NCBI GenBank assembly: GCA_002773975.1 | Contig: PEZR01000054.1 | Span: 2,429-7,947 of the forward strand | Origin: Bdellovibrio sp. CG10_big_fil_rev_8_21_14_0_10_47_8 | GTDB lineage: Bacteria > Bdellovibrionota > Bdellovibrionia > Bdellovibrionales > Bdellovibrionaceae | DNA: 5,519 bases | Reading direction: 5' to 3' | Part shown: positions 1-5,254 of the stretch, one piece after another | How the letters are laid out: the number at the start of each line of letters is the position of its first letter | Position numbering within the stretch: the first letter of the stretch is position 1 | The notes under the pieces: generated by a model | What the model saw: only the letters and a program-made list of their open reading frames with translations | Databases searched by the model: none | Told to the model about the DNA's origin: nothing | Program-made: the position numbers and the translations under genes

Positions 1-14
1 GTTCAGGACAAGTC

Positions 15-614
15 ATGATTTGCGGTTGTCGGAAGAATTTTATTTTCGTTTTGTTGGTATCGTCTTTGTCAGTGAGTTTGGCATGGGCCCAGCCCAAGAC
101 GAATAAAAGTGAGAGTGTTTCGGCCCTCAAAGCTTCTGAACCCATTCATTTTCTACTGGCCTATGGCAGTGAGTTGCGATCAGAAAAAGATGTCAATGAC
201 GATTGGAACAGTCACTACTTGACTCATTATTCATTGGGTGTGGGGTGGCAGCGTTGGCTGTTTATGGTCGAGAGCGCGCGATTCACGGAGGCCTCCGGAA
301 ATAACACTTTGAATGTTGAACGTCTTCTTGAGGACAATATGTTGTGGGCTCAGTGGCGGCCCATTCAGTGGCATCAGTTGACTCCGTATGTTGGTGGAGG
401 TGCCGGTGCTTATCGAGAAACGATCACCACTCACCTGTCGGGAATCTCGAGTGTTGACGACAGTCCCTGGAGACCTTTGACCGGAGTTAATTTTGGCCTG
501 GCTTTTGAGCCAAAGATTTTATGGTTGGCGATGGAAGCACGCCTGTTGTTCGGAGATCAGTTGGATCAGCAGCCCACCTTGGGCGCCGTCTTTCGGGCCG
601 GGATCTGGTTTTGA
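15..614 (+). CDS. Predicted small outer-membrane beta-barrel protein, function unknown
   Basis: The 199-residue product begins with a typical Sec signal peptide: basic start (CRKN), hydrophobic core at about residues 9-21, and an AWA|Q cleavage site after residue 25. The mature part has alternating polar/aromatic strands rich in Trp, Tyr and Gly (for example HYSLGVGWQRWLFMVE at 71-86, then TPYVGGGAGAY at 123-133, GVNFGLAFEP and LAMEARLLFG). It ends in Phe (AGIWF), as expected for a substrate of the BAM outer-membrane insertion machinery. Mature size of about 174 residues fits a barrel of roughly eight strands, like the OmpW/OmpA-barrel or lipid A deacylase-sized families, but I cannot assign one. 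The ATG is chosen because it directly precedes the signal peptide and has AGG at 5-7, seven bases upstream. The frame is open back to the window edge, so an upstream operon partner is possible. Membership in the outer-membrane class is inference from composition; function is unknown. Confidence 0.8.
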   Translation: MICGCRKNFIFVLLVSSLSVSLAWAQPKTNKSESVSALKASEPIHFLLAYGSELRSEKDVNDDWNSHYLTHYSLGVGWQRWLFMVESARFTEASGNNTLNVERLLEDNMLWAQWRPIQWHQLTPYVGGGAGAYRETITTHLSGISSVDDSPWRPLTGVNFGLAFEPKILWLAMEARLLFGDQLDQQPTLGAVFRAGIWF

Positions 615-725
615 CGAGGCCTTGTCAGAGTTTAAAGTTGTATCTTTGTTTCCACACCAGAGGTAGTTACCTTTAGCACACAGTTTTAAACTCAGTCCTT
701 TCATGCTCTTGCGTCTATGCGACAT
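519..725 (-). CDS. Possible small antisense/intergenic ORF (68 aa), doubtful
   Basis: This reading frame starts at an ATG (complement of 723-725) with a fair Shine-Dalgarno match, AAGGGA, ending four bases upstream. The first 37 residues lie entirely in the spacer between the barrel gene and the lipoprotein gene. They look protein-like: a basic start (MSHRRKSMKG) followed by a segment with two cysteines nine residues apart (LCAKGNYLWCGNKD). The rest runs antisense through the last 96 bp of the barrel gene, where an open frame could be accidental. I do not recognise the sequence. It has no signal peptide or membrane segment. It may be a real small cytoplasmic protein, the remnant of a longer gene, or chance. 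The same DNA also forms an inverted repeat (628-693), which is a competing explanation. Confidence 0.25.
   Translation of the reverse strand: MSHRRKSMKGLSLKLCAKGNYLWCGNKDTTLNSDKASSKPDPGPKDGAQGGLLIQLISEQQACFHRQP
628..693 (+). repeat. Imperfect inverted repeat, possible structured RNA element
   Basis: GAGTTTAAA at 628-636 is matched exactly by its reverse complement at 685-693. Pairing continues inward to 641/680 with two G-U pairs, giving a 14-bp stem in plus-strand RNA. The 38-nt interior holds a second small palindrome, AGGTAGTTACCT (661-672). The element begins 14 bp after the barrel gene stop. No U-tract follows it, so it is not a standard intrinsic terminator. It could protect the 3' end of the barrel mRNA or be a leader structure for the lipoprotein gene; neither is shown. 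Confidence 0.4.
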
Positions 726-766
726 CTATTCCCTTTGTGATTTTCTGCCGCTAGGTTGAATCCAAC

Positions 767-775
767 GAAAGGAAA
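767..775 (+). promoter_or_regulatory. Ribosome binding site fixing the lipoprotein start
   Basis: GAAAGGAAA lies so that AGGA (770-773) is nine bases before the ATG at 783. This supports that ATG over an in-frame TTG at 756, which would put polar residues ahead of the lipoprotein signal peptide and would place the ribosome site inside the coding region. Confidence 0.7.
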
Positions 776-782
776 TCATTTT

Positions 783-1367
783 ATGAAAATGAAATCGATG
801 ATGTCAGTTTTTATTGCCGTTGTTAGTTTGGCGGCGTGTTCTTCCAATCCACATAAGGCCGAGAGTATTGATACTTCTCTTGAAAAGGATGAAGTCGTGA
901 CCGGAGACACTTCTGTCGGAGTCAAAGATGGCAATATGGTAGTGCAGACCAAAGTAAAAATGAACGAAGAGCTGAGAAAACTACAGAACGAGGTTTATAC
1001 TTTGGAAGATCGGGTTTATGGCAATCGGACTTATGGCAGCCAAGGTCTTTACGGGGTTTTGCGTAAGTGTCGGATGGATATCGCCGATAAAAAAAATGGT
1101 GGAGATGGCAAGCTGATGTGGACAGAGCCGATCGATCGTGTGACCTCCAAAGAAGAGGTTTATAAAATCGGTATTGATGGCCAAGATAAATTGGTGGGCG
1201 TGAGTGATGAGTTTTTGAAAGATCGAATTCAGAGATTTCGGGGATACCGCAATGTCCTTGAGAAACGCCAGGATGAGTACGATGAAAAATTGGCGATTTG
1301 TCAGGCGGATTTGAAGGCCAGGCAGTATGATCAGCAAAAAGCAGCAGTACCTTCAAATAATAACTAG
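783..1367 (+). CDS. Lipoprotein of unknown function with helical/coiled-coil body
   Basis: The 194-residue product starts with a lipoprotein signal peptide: MKMKSMM, a hydrophobic core, then the lipobox SLAAC with the lipidated Cys at 19. The residues after it (SSN) lack Asp at +2, so by the E. coli Lol rule it would go to the outer membrane; whether the rule holds in this organism is unknown. After a flexible acidic linker come two charged helical stretches, about 58-80 and 143-186, with heptad-like hydrophobic spacing suggesting coiled coils. A mixed segment with the pair C96 and C173 could form a periplasmic disulfide. The C-terminus is low-complexity (AAVPSNNN). I do not recognise the family. 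The gene is probably monocistronic: a 168-bp spacer lies upstream and a strong terminator starts 21 bp after the stop. I could not find a convincing promoter in the upstream spacer. Confidence 0.88.
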   Translation: MKMKSMMSVFIAVVSLAACSSNPHKAESIDTSLEKDEVVTGDTSVGVKDGNMVVQTKVKMNEELRKLQNEVYTLEDRVYGNRTYGSQGLYGVLRKCRMDIADKKNGGDGKLMWTEPIDRVTSKEEVYKIGIDGQDKLVGVSDEFLKDRIQRFRGYRNVLEKRQDEYDEKLAICQADLKARQYDQQKAAVPSNNN

Positions 1368-1387
1368 AGATCTTCAGTTGAAATTCA

Positions 1388-1428
1388 GAAATAAAAAACC
1401 CAGCTAAGATAGCTGGGTTTTTTATTTC
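1388..1428. terminator. Bidirectional intrinsic terminator
   Basis: A perfect 19-bp inverted repeat (arms 1388-1406 and 1410-1428) encloses a three-base AGA loop. The core is CCCAGCTA/TAGCTGGG, flanked by A6 on the left and T6 on the right, so each strand reads a GC-rich hairpin followed by a U-tract. It sits between two converging genes, 21 bp from the lipoprotein stop and 17 bp from the SPOR-gene stop, and should end transcription from both sides. Confidence 0.95.
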
Positions 1429-1445
1429 AGTGATAGAGAATCACA

Positions 1446-2342
1446 TTACTCGGCGCTGGTGACTTTTTGAACTATGGCAGAAGAAACCTTCGCTCGAGAT
1501 TTAAGGTCCTTCATATAAGCTTCGGCTTCTTTCTGAGTGGTGAAAAGTCCCACGCTGACCCGGTACCAAGTCTTATCTTTGACCTTGGCTGAAACATAGA
1601 AAGAACTAAATCCTTTGTCTTTCAATTCAGCGGCCTTGGTCTGAGCTTCTTTCTCAGTTGGGTAAGCAGAGACCTGAACCGTGTATTTGCCTAAAGCACT
1701 GGCTGCGATTTCTTTTGGCAAAGAAGAGGGGATACGAGAAGCCTTGTGAGGTGGGTTTTCCGCCAGAGCCTCTTTCCCGTGAGCCATACGTTCCGCAGGT
1801 TTCAAAGCCACGGCTTCGTGGGCTTGTTCAGCCAGAGCGTCGTGCTTAGCCGCTGTGGGGTGCTCGCTCTTTACTTCTGTTTTCGCTTTTTCGCTGGGCT
1901 TCTGGGTTGGATGAACCGCGGCGTGTTCTTCGCCGTGGGCAGACTCTGCAGCATGTTCAGCTTTTGCTTCTGTATGCCCATCATTGTTTTTATCAGTCAT
2001 GTGGCCATTTTTTGTGTCGCTCTCGTCATCGGTGACAAATTCCTCTGCCAGCTTTGCGATCTCATCGTCAGACAAAGCCTTTTCGGGTCTGATTTCGGTA
2101 TCGGGGTGAACCGAAGCGATGTCCCGCGCGAGATGGTCCTCGGCGATGCTGTCAGCAACGGCCTCGGTATGGGAATCTTCTCCGTGCTCTTCACCCGGCT
2201 CGAGTTGCGCCATTTTGTGTTGATTGTCGCTAAATTTTTTACCAACAAAGGTGCCGATAGAAAAAGAAAGCAATGCTATAAAGAAAACAAGAACCAGTTT
2301 GACGATCACATCCGTCTTGGACCCGTATCGCTCAGTTGTCAT
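1446..2342 (-). CDS. SPOR-domain inner-membrane protein with long His/Ala/Glu-rich linker
   Basis: The 298-residue protein has a short cytoplasmic start, one membrane segment at about residues 12-34 (VIVKLVLVFFIALLSFSIGTF), a long low-complexity linker, and a C-terminal SPOR domain at about 218-295. The domain is recognisable from KYTVQVSAYPTEKEAQTKAAEL, then WYRVSVGLFTTQKEAEAY. SPOR domains bind peptidoglycan stripped of stem peptides and bring proteins such as FtsN, DedD and DamX to the division septum. The layout (N-terminal anchor, periplasmic linker, terminal SPOR) matches that group. I cannot tell which it corresponds to, so no symbol is given. The linker (about 42-200) is rich in Ala, Glu and Lys and contains about 16 His, which is unusual. 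The ATG has a strong AAGGGGGA site seven bases upstream. The gene is divergent from the phosphatase gene and ends at the shared terminator, so it is probably a single-gene transcript. Confidence 0.93.
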   Translation of the reverse strand: MTTERYGSKTDVIVKLVLVFFIALLSFSIGTFVGKKFSDNQHKMAQLEPGEEHGEDSHTEAVADSIAEDHLARDIASVHPDTEIRPEKALSDDEIAKLAEEFVTDDESDTKNGHMTDKNNDGHTEAKAEHAAESAHGEEHAAVHPTQKPSEKAKTEVKSEHPTAAKHDALAEQAHEAVALKPAERMAHGKEALAENPPHKASRIPSSLPKEIAASALGKYTVQVSAYPTEKEAQTKAAELKDKGFSSFYVSAKVKDKTWYRVSVGLFTTQKEAEAYMKDLKSRAKVSSAIVQKVTSAE

Positions 2343-2363
2343 AGGAAATTCCCCCTTGATTTC

Positions 2364-2393
2364 ATGTTAGCTTCGGCCAACAATCCAGGTCAA
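2364..2393 (-). promoter_or_regulatory. Candidate sigma-70-type promoter for the SPOR gene
   Basis: On the minus strand TTGACC (complement of 2388-2393) and TAACAT (complement of 2364-2369) are separated by 18 bp, matching the -35/-10 consensus at five and four of six positions. The predicted start near 2357 would leave almost no leader ahead of the ribosome site, which weakens the call. A second, weaker option on the same strand is TTGCTC-17-TATGAC, with its -10 at 2397-2402, which would give a leader of about 48 nt. Confidence 0.3.
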
Positions 2394-2419
2394 CGTGTCA
2401 TAATGTTGACAGACAACAT
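2389..2419. promoter_or_regulatory. Overlapping inverted repeats, candidate operator
   Basis: Three dyads overlap in about 31 bp of the divergent spacer. They are GTCAAC (2389-2394) with GTTGAC (2405-2410), TGTCA (2396-2400) with TGACA (2407-2411), and ATGTTG (2403-2408) with CAACAT (2414-2419). All share a TTGAC/GTCAA-type half-site. They overlap candidate promoter elements for both flanking genes, as expected for a regulator binding site. No regulator is encoded in the window. Confidence 0.4.
2396..2404 (+). promoter_or_regulatory. Candidate extended -10 promoter for the phosphatase gene
   Basis: TGTCATAAT reads as an extended -10 element: TG, one base, then CATAAT, which is five of six matches to TATAAT. 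No good -35 lies at the right distance, which extended -10 promoters tolerate. Transcription would start near 2411, leaving a leader of about 33 nt before the ATG at 2444. A weaker alternative is TTGATT (2356-2361), 17 bp, AACAAT (2379-2384). Confidence 0.35.
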
Positions 2420-2443
2420 GAGCAACAAAGACCAGGGGTAAAA

Positions 2444-3268
2444 ATGAATTTGGGCACTAATTGGAACGCCGCGCTCTATCAAGCGATTCATGCCGCAAAG
2501 CTTGGTCGCGAGGTTCTCCTGCATTATTACGGCCGCCTGGAGCATATTGAGGAAAAACACCTGGCTGGCCTGGTCAGCGAGGCGGATAAAGAATCTGAAA
2601 AAGCGATCTTCACATATTTAAAGAAAAATTTTCCACAAGATGAGTTTGTCGGCGAAGAGTCGACACTGGACTCGACCAAGATCCAAGCCCCTAAGACGGA
2701 TGGAAGATGGATCGTTGATCCGTTGGATGGAACGACAAACTATATTCATCGATTCCCGATTTTTTGCGTCAGTATTGGTTATGAGTGGAAAGGTCAGATG
2801 CAGTTGGCTGTGATCGATATTCCCAAGTTGGGAGAAGTTTACACAGCGATTCGCGGGCAGGGGGCTTTTGTCAATGGACGGCGTCTTCAGGTGAGCGAGA
2901 CGACACAGATTCGGGACTCCTTGTTGGCCACGGGTTTTTTCGGTGAAAATGAACCCAATCTCCAAGAGCAAATGAAAGTTTTCTCGGACATGGTTCGACG
3001 TTGTCGTGGAGTGCGCAGAGCGGGAGCTGCTGCTGTGGATTTAGCAATGGTTGCTCGTGGAGTCTTTGATGGGTTTTGGGAAAAAGGTTTGAAGCCCTGG
3101 GATTCCGCAGCTGGAATTTTATTGGTGGAAGAGGCCGGTGGAAAAGTCTGCACCTATCGTGGAAAAACCTATTCTCCCTACAATAACTCGCTGATCGCCA
3201 CCAATGCTCATCTTGCCGACACCCTCGTAAAAGACTTCGCCAGCTTCCTAAGCCCAGATACAGACTAA
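2444..3268 (+). CDS. suhB: Inositol-1-monophosphatase family protein (SuhB-like)
   Basis: The 274-residue product is full length for the family and has all its signatures. These are GEES with metal-binding Glu71/Glu72, the motif WIVDPLDGTTNYIHRFP with Asp92 and Asp95 and the activating Thr97, and the C-terminal KPWDSAAGILLVEEAGG with Asp220. These residues bind the Mg2+ ions and position the water that hydrolyses the phosphate monoester. Known members remove phosphate from myo-inositol 1-phosphate and related sugar phosphates. E. coli SuhB also joins rRNA transcription antitermination complexes, and other members act on PAP or fructose bisphosphate, so the true substrate is open. The protein should be cytosolic. 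The ATG is supported by AGGGG (2434-2438), five bases upstream. The gene is followed by a repeat-filled spacer rather than a close neighbour, so it is probably not part of the flagellar operon. The symbol reflects family resemblance, not proven orthology. Confidence 0.93.
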   Translation: MNLGTNWNAALYQAIHAAKLGREVLLHYYGRLEHIEEKHLAGLVSEADKESEKAIFTYLKKNFPQDEFVGEESTLDSTKIQAPKTDGRWIVDPLDGTTNYIHRFPIFCVSIGYEWKGQMQLAVIDIPKLGEVYTAIRGQGAFVNGRRLQVSETTQIRDSLLATGFFGENEPNLQEQMKVFSDMVRRCRGVRRAGAAAVDLAMVARGVFDGFWEKGLKPWDSAAGILLVEEAGGKVCTYRGKTYSPYNNSLIATNAHLADTLVKDFASFLSPDTD

Positions 3269-3286
3269 ACCCACCACCCCACCCCA

Positions 3287-3442
3287 ATAACGCGCACTTG
3301 CTACCAAAAGGTGAGTGTCACTTATTAACGGAGTCTTGATAACGCGGTCTTGCTACCAAAAGGTGAGTGTCACTTATTAACGGAGTCTTGATAACGCGGT
3401 CTTGCTACCAAAAGGTGGGTGTCACTTATTAACGGAGTCTTG
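3287..3442. repeat. Three tandem 52-bp repeats, each with a palindrome
   Basis: Units lie at 3287-3338, 3339-3390 and 3391-3442 without gaps. Unit 1 differs from unit 2 at two positions (CGCGCACTTG against CGCGGTCTTG), and unit 3 at one (AGGTGG against AGGTGA). Each unit contains the stem AGGTGA-GTG-TCACTT, at 3309-3323, 3361-3375 and 3413-3427. The single change in unit 3 turns an A-T pair into a G-T wobble, so the stem can still form in RNA. The unit ends are themselves imperfect copies: ATAACGCGGTCTTG at the start and TTAACGGAGTCTTG at the end match at 11 of 14 positions. The near-identity of units implies recent duplication or ongoing homogenisation. Confidence 0.97.
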
Positions 3443-3473
3443 AGGCTGTCAAAAGGCTGACGACTGGACGTGG

Positions 3474-3514
3474 GGTCGGAGTCAAATTTTTCCTCTGACC
3501 GAGGGACAGGTCCT
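3474..3514. repeat. Pair of short hairpins, REP-like
   Basis: GGTCGGAG (3474-3481) pairs with CTCTGACC (3493-3500), eight pairs with one G-T, around an 11-nt AT-rich loop. Three bases further on, GGAC-AG-GTCC (3504-3513) forms a second small palindrome. T-rich sequence follows from about 3517. The pair could be a leaky terminator for upstream transcription, or short dispersed palindromes of the REP type. Both readings are inference. Confidence 0.5.
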
Positions 3515-3579
3515 GGTGTTTTTCTTTCTTTATCGGCAATTCAATTCATTTGATCCAGCTTCCTTGATCTTGGTCCTGT

Positions 3580-3594
3580 TGGCATTGGCGTTGC
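3580..3594 (+). promoter_or_regulatory. Sigma-54 (RpoN) -24/-12 promoter of the fliLMN operon
   Basis: TGGCATTGGCGTTGC, followed by TTT, has the invariant GG (3581-3582) and GC (3593-3594) exactly ten bases apart. It also has the flanking TGGCA and TTGC of the consensus TGGCACG-N4-TTGC. Transcription would start about 12 bases after the GC, near 3606, giving a leader of about 35 nt. Sigma-54 controls middle flagellar genes, including switch genes, in many polar flagellates, so the setting fits. It would need an enhancer-binding ATPase acting from upstream DNA. Confidence 0.75.
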
Positions 3595-3628
3595 TTTAGA
3601 TTTTGGAGAGTACACGTCTGCTTTCATC

Positions 3629-3635
3629 AAGGAGG
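3629..3635 (+). promoter_or_regulatory. Strong ribosome binding site that fixes the fliL GTG start
   Basis: AAGGAGG ends five bases before GTG at 3641. An ATG at 3636 touches the site and opens a different frame, so it cannot be the start. No ATG, GTG or TTG precedes the GTG in the fliL frame after the in-frame stop at 3551-3553. Confidence 0.9.
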
Positions 3636-3640
3636 ATGAA

Positions 3641-4186
3641 GTGGCTGAAGAAAATGCAGCAAAAGAAGCGGCAGCCCCAGCGGCGGCCCCGGCCCAAGGT
3701 CCAAGTTCGAAATCCCCCATCCTGCTCATCGCATTGGCGGTGATCAATATGCTGATCGTCGCTGGCGTCGGTTTTATGCTCTTTAAGGGCAAGCAGAAAG
3801 AAGCCGCCGAGCCAAAGGTGGAGCAGGTGATTAAGGGCGAACATGATGCCCAAGAGAAAGAGGCTGGCGAAGAGAAATCTTTCATCGGCAAAGTCGTTCC
3901 CTTGGAAACTTTCATTGTGAATTTGTCAGGCTCCAAAGGTCGACGAATTGCCAAGGTCAACATGGAGATCGAGCTTCAAGGAGAACAGGTCCAAGTCGAG
4001 ATCGAAAAACGTAAAGCCCAAATTCGCGACATCATTATCATTATTCTCTCGAGCAAGACCTACGACGAAGTGGCAACTCGTGATGGCAAAGATGGTTTGA
4101 AGAATGAAGTCAAAGACACACTGAATGCGTTTTTGACCAAGGGTAAAATCGTCAACGTGTACTTCACCGAGTTTATCTACAACTAG
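3641..4186 (+). CDS. fliL: Flagellar basal body-associated protein FliL
   Basis: The 181-residue protein has a short cytoplasmic Ala/Pro-rich start (residues 2-24) and one membrane helix at about 26-48 (PILLIALAVINMLIVAGVGFMLF). A charged linker follows, then a periplasmic FliL domain at about 82-181. FliL hallmarks are VPLETFIVNLSG near the domain start, the helix with RDIIIIILSSKTYDEV, and the C-terminal VNVYFTEFIYN. FliL surrounds the MotAB stator units near the basal body and supports motor output or stator retention; the phenotype of its loss varies between species. The start is GTG, chosen from the ideal ribosome site and the lack of other starts. It is the first gene of the operon, directly ahead of fliM, as in many flagellar clusters. 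The domain is complete and shows no damage. Confidence 0.96.
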   Translation: MAEENAAKEAAAPAAAPAQGPSSKSPILLIALAVINMLIVAGVGFMLFKGKQKEAAEPKVEQVIKGEHDAQEKEAGEEKSFIGKVVPLETFIVNLSGSKGRRIAKVNMEIELQGEQVQVEIEKRKAQIRDIIIIILSSKTYDEVATRDGKDGLKNEVKDTLNAFLTKGKIVNVYFTEFIYN

Positions 4187-4196
4187 GAGAGCTGAG

Positions 4197-5252
4197 ATGA
4201 ATCAGGTTCTATCACAAAGTGAAGTTGATGCTCTCCTGGCCGCGGTCTCCGACGGAGATGGCGGCAGTGGTGCAGAACCAGCTCAGGCAGCCGGTTCGGG
4301 CGGTGCCAAGGGTGGTGGGGCTAAAGCAGGAAATGGTGCGATTGAAGAGAAGGTGGTCGTCACCTACGATCTCACCAGTCAAGATCGAATCATCCGCGGT
4401 CGACTTCCTCAGTTGGAGGTCATCTATGAAAAATTCATGCGTTCATTTCGAGTATCATTATCTTCAGCGTTGAGAAAAATTGCTTCCCTGACTTTGGCGT
4501 CGACGGACTTTCTGAAATTTGGAGAGTTTATCAATACGTTGCCAATGCCGACCTGTATGACGGTTCTGCGTTTCGCAACCCTTCGTGGGTCCGCGCTATT
4601 TGTGATCGAAAGCAAATTGGCTTATGCCCTGGTGGATAGCTTTTTTGGTGGCGCAGATCGTCCTTATACTAAAATCGAAGGAAAAGACTTCACTCAGATT
4701 GAACTTCAAATTGTTAAAAAAGTCGTTGATCTTGCCATCGATGATCTTGAGCAAGCCTGGTCTTCGGTAGAAAAAGTGGGCTGTTCGTTCGTGCGGACGG
4801 AGGTCAACCCTCAGTTCGTGGGAATTGTACCGCCAACTGATGTGGTGATTGCATCCACCTTTGACGTAGAGCTTGAGAATGCCAACGGAACAATCACGAT
4901 TGTGATTCCTTACTCGACGATCGAGCCCATTCGGCAAAAATTGTCCTCTGGATTCCAAGTCGAGTCCGATCAAACAGATAAAAAACTTTGGACCACCATC
5001 ATTCGGGATCAGTTGATGGAAACGGATTTGAACATCAAGGTCAACTTGGGTGAAACCGAAATCAAGTTAAAGGATATGATGGGTCTCAAGGTCGGAGACG
5101 TTATTCCTTTGGATCAAGACTCGACCGGGGAATTCAATATTCAGGTTGAGAATGTGAATAAGTTTAAAGGTTACTATGGAATTCATCACGGGACTGTCGC
5201 GGTGCAGGTTACAAAAGCCCTCGACAAAAAAGCCATCGAACAAGGGGGATAG
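4197..5252 (+). CDS. fliM: Flagellar motor switch protein FliM
   Basis: The 351-residue product shows the three FliM parts. The N-terminal peptide [10 protein letters not shown] (5-14) is the conserved CheY-P docking site. A Gly/Ala-rich flexible linker (about 18-48) ties it to the middle domain (about 52-250), which starts [18 protein letters not shown] and contains the ring-contact loop [21 protein letters not shown] (149-169), the usual GGxG site reading GGAD here. The C-terminal SpoA domain (about 276-340) pairs with FliN. In the C-ring FliM sits between FliG and FliN and passes the chemotaxis signal to rotation direction. Ten bases separate it from fliL, and its AGGAG site (4185-4189) overlaps the fliL stop, so translation is likely coupled. 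Length is slightly above the E. coli protein, due to the linker. The intact docking peptide implies that the motor responds to CheY. Confidence 0.98.
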   Translation: MNQVLSQSEVDALLAAVSDGDGGSGAEPAQAAGSGGAKGGGAKAGNGAIEEKVVVTYDLTSQDRIIRGRLPQLEVIYEKFMRSFRVSLSSALRKIASLTLASTDFLKFGEFINTLPMPTCMTVLRFATLRGSALFVIESKLAYALVDSFFGGADRPYTKIEGKDFTQIELQIVKKVVDLAIDDLEQAWSSVEKVGCSFVRTEVNPQFVGIVPPTDVVIASTFDVELENANGTITIVIPYSTIEPIRQKLSSGFQVESDQTDKKLWTTIIRDQLMETDLNIKVNLGETEIKLKDMMGLKVGDVIPLDQDSTGEFNIQVENVNKFKGYYGIHHGTVAVQVTKALDKKAIEQGG

Positions 5253-5254
5253 TC

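Larger units (their letters stand above)
3269..3640. other. Gene-free stretch between the phosphatase and fliL
   Basis: No supportable gene lies here: the 52-bp repeat period is not a multiple of three and each unit brings stop codons such as the TAA in TTATTAACG. In order it holds a C-rich tract (3270-3285), three tandem 52-bp units (3287-3442), a possible decayed fourth unit (about 3443-3465), two short hairpins (3474-3500 and 3503-3514), about 65 bp of plain sequence, a sigma-54-type promoter (3580-3594) and the fliL leader with its ribosome site. I see no clear intrinsic terminator with a U-tract directly behind the phosphatase gene. Confidence 0.8.

Noticed and set aside
756..782. TTG start nine codons upstream for the lipoprotein
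   Set aside because: It would bury the ribosome site and add polar residues before the lipoprotein signal peptide.
922..1356. Two minus-strand ORFs antisense to the lipoprotein gene
   Set aside because: The plus frame has a signal peptide, lipobox and ribosome site, and the bidirectional terminator fits converging transcription with the plus frame as the gene.
2406..2434. TTGACA at 2406-2411 as a -35 for the phosphatase gene
   Set aside because: No -10-like hexamer lies 16-18 bp downstream, and the start would fall on the ribosome site.
1746..2441. Long plus-strand ORF of 231 codons, antisense to the SPOR gene
   Set aside because: Its Phe/Cys-rich translation is what the reverse complement of the Glu/Lys/Ala-rich SPOR linker gives. 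The SPOR frame has clear domains and a strong ribosome site.
2871..3287. Minus-strand ORFs antisense to the phosphatase gene
   Set aside because: The plus frame carries intact IMPase catalytic motifs; the antisense translations are Pro/Arg-rich with no recognisable domain.
3287..3442. CRISPR array
   Set aside because: The units abut with no variable spacers, and no cas genes are in the window.
3554..3640. In-frame open extension upstream of the fliL GTG, reading like protein (DLGPVGIGVALDFGEYT)
   Set aside because: It contains no ATG, GTG or TTG and is closed by an in-frame TGA at 3551-3553. The GTG has an ideal ribosome site, and a cytoplasmic extension is not expected for FliL. A decayed upstream sequence cannot be excluded.
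3541..3963. Minus-strand ORF of 140 codons over the fliL start
   Set aside because: It is the complement of the Ala-rich fliL N-terminus and membrane helix and includes the sigma-54 promoter and fliL ribosome site.
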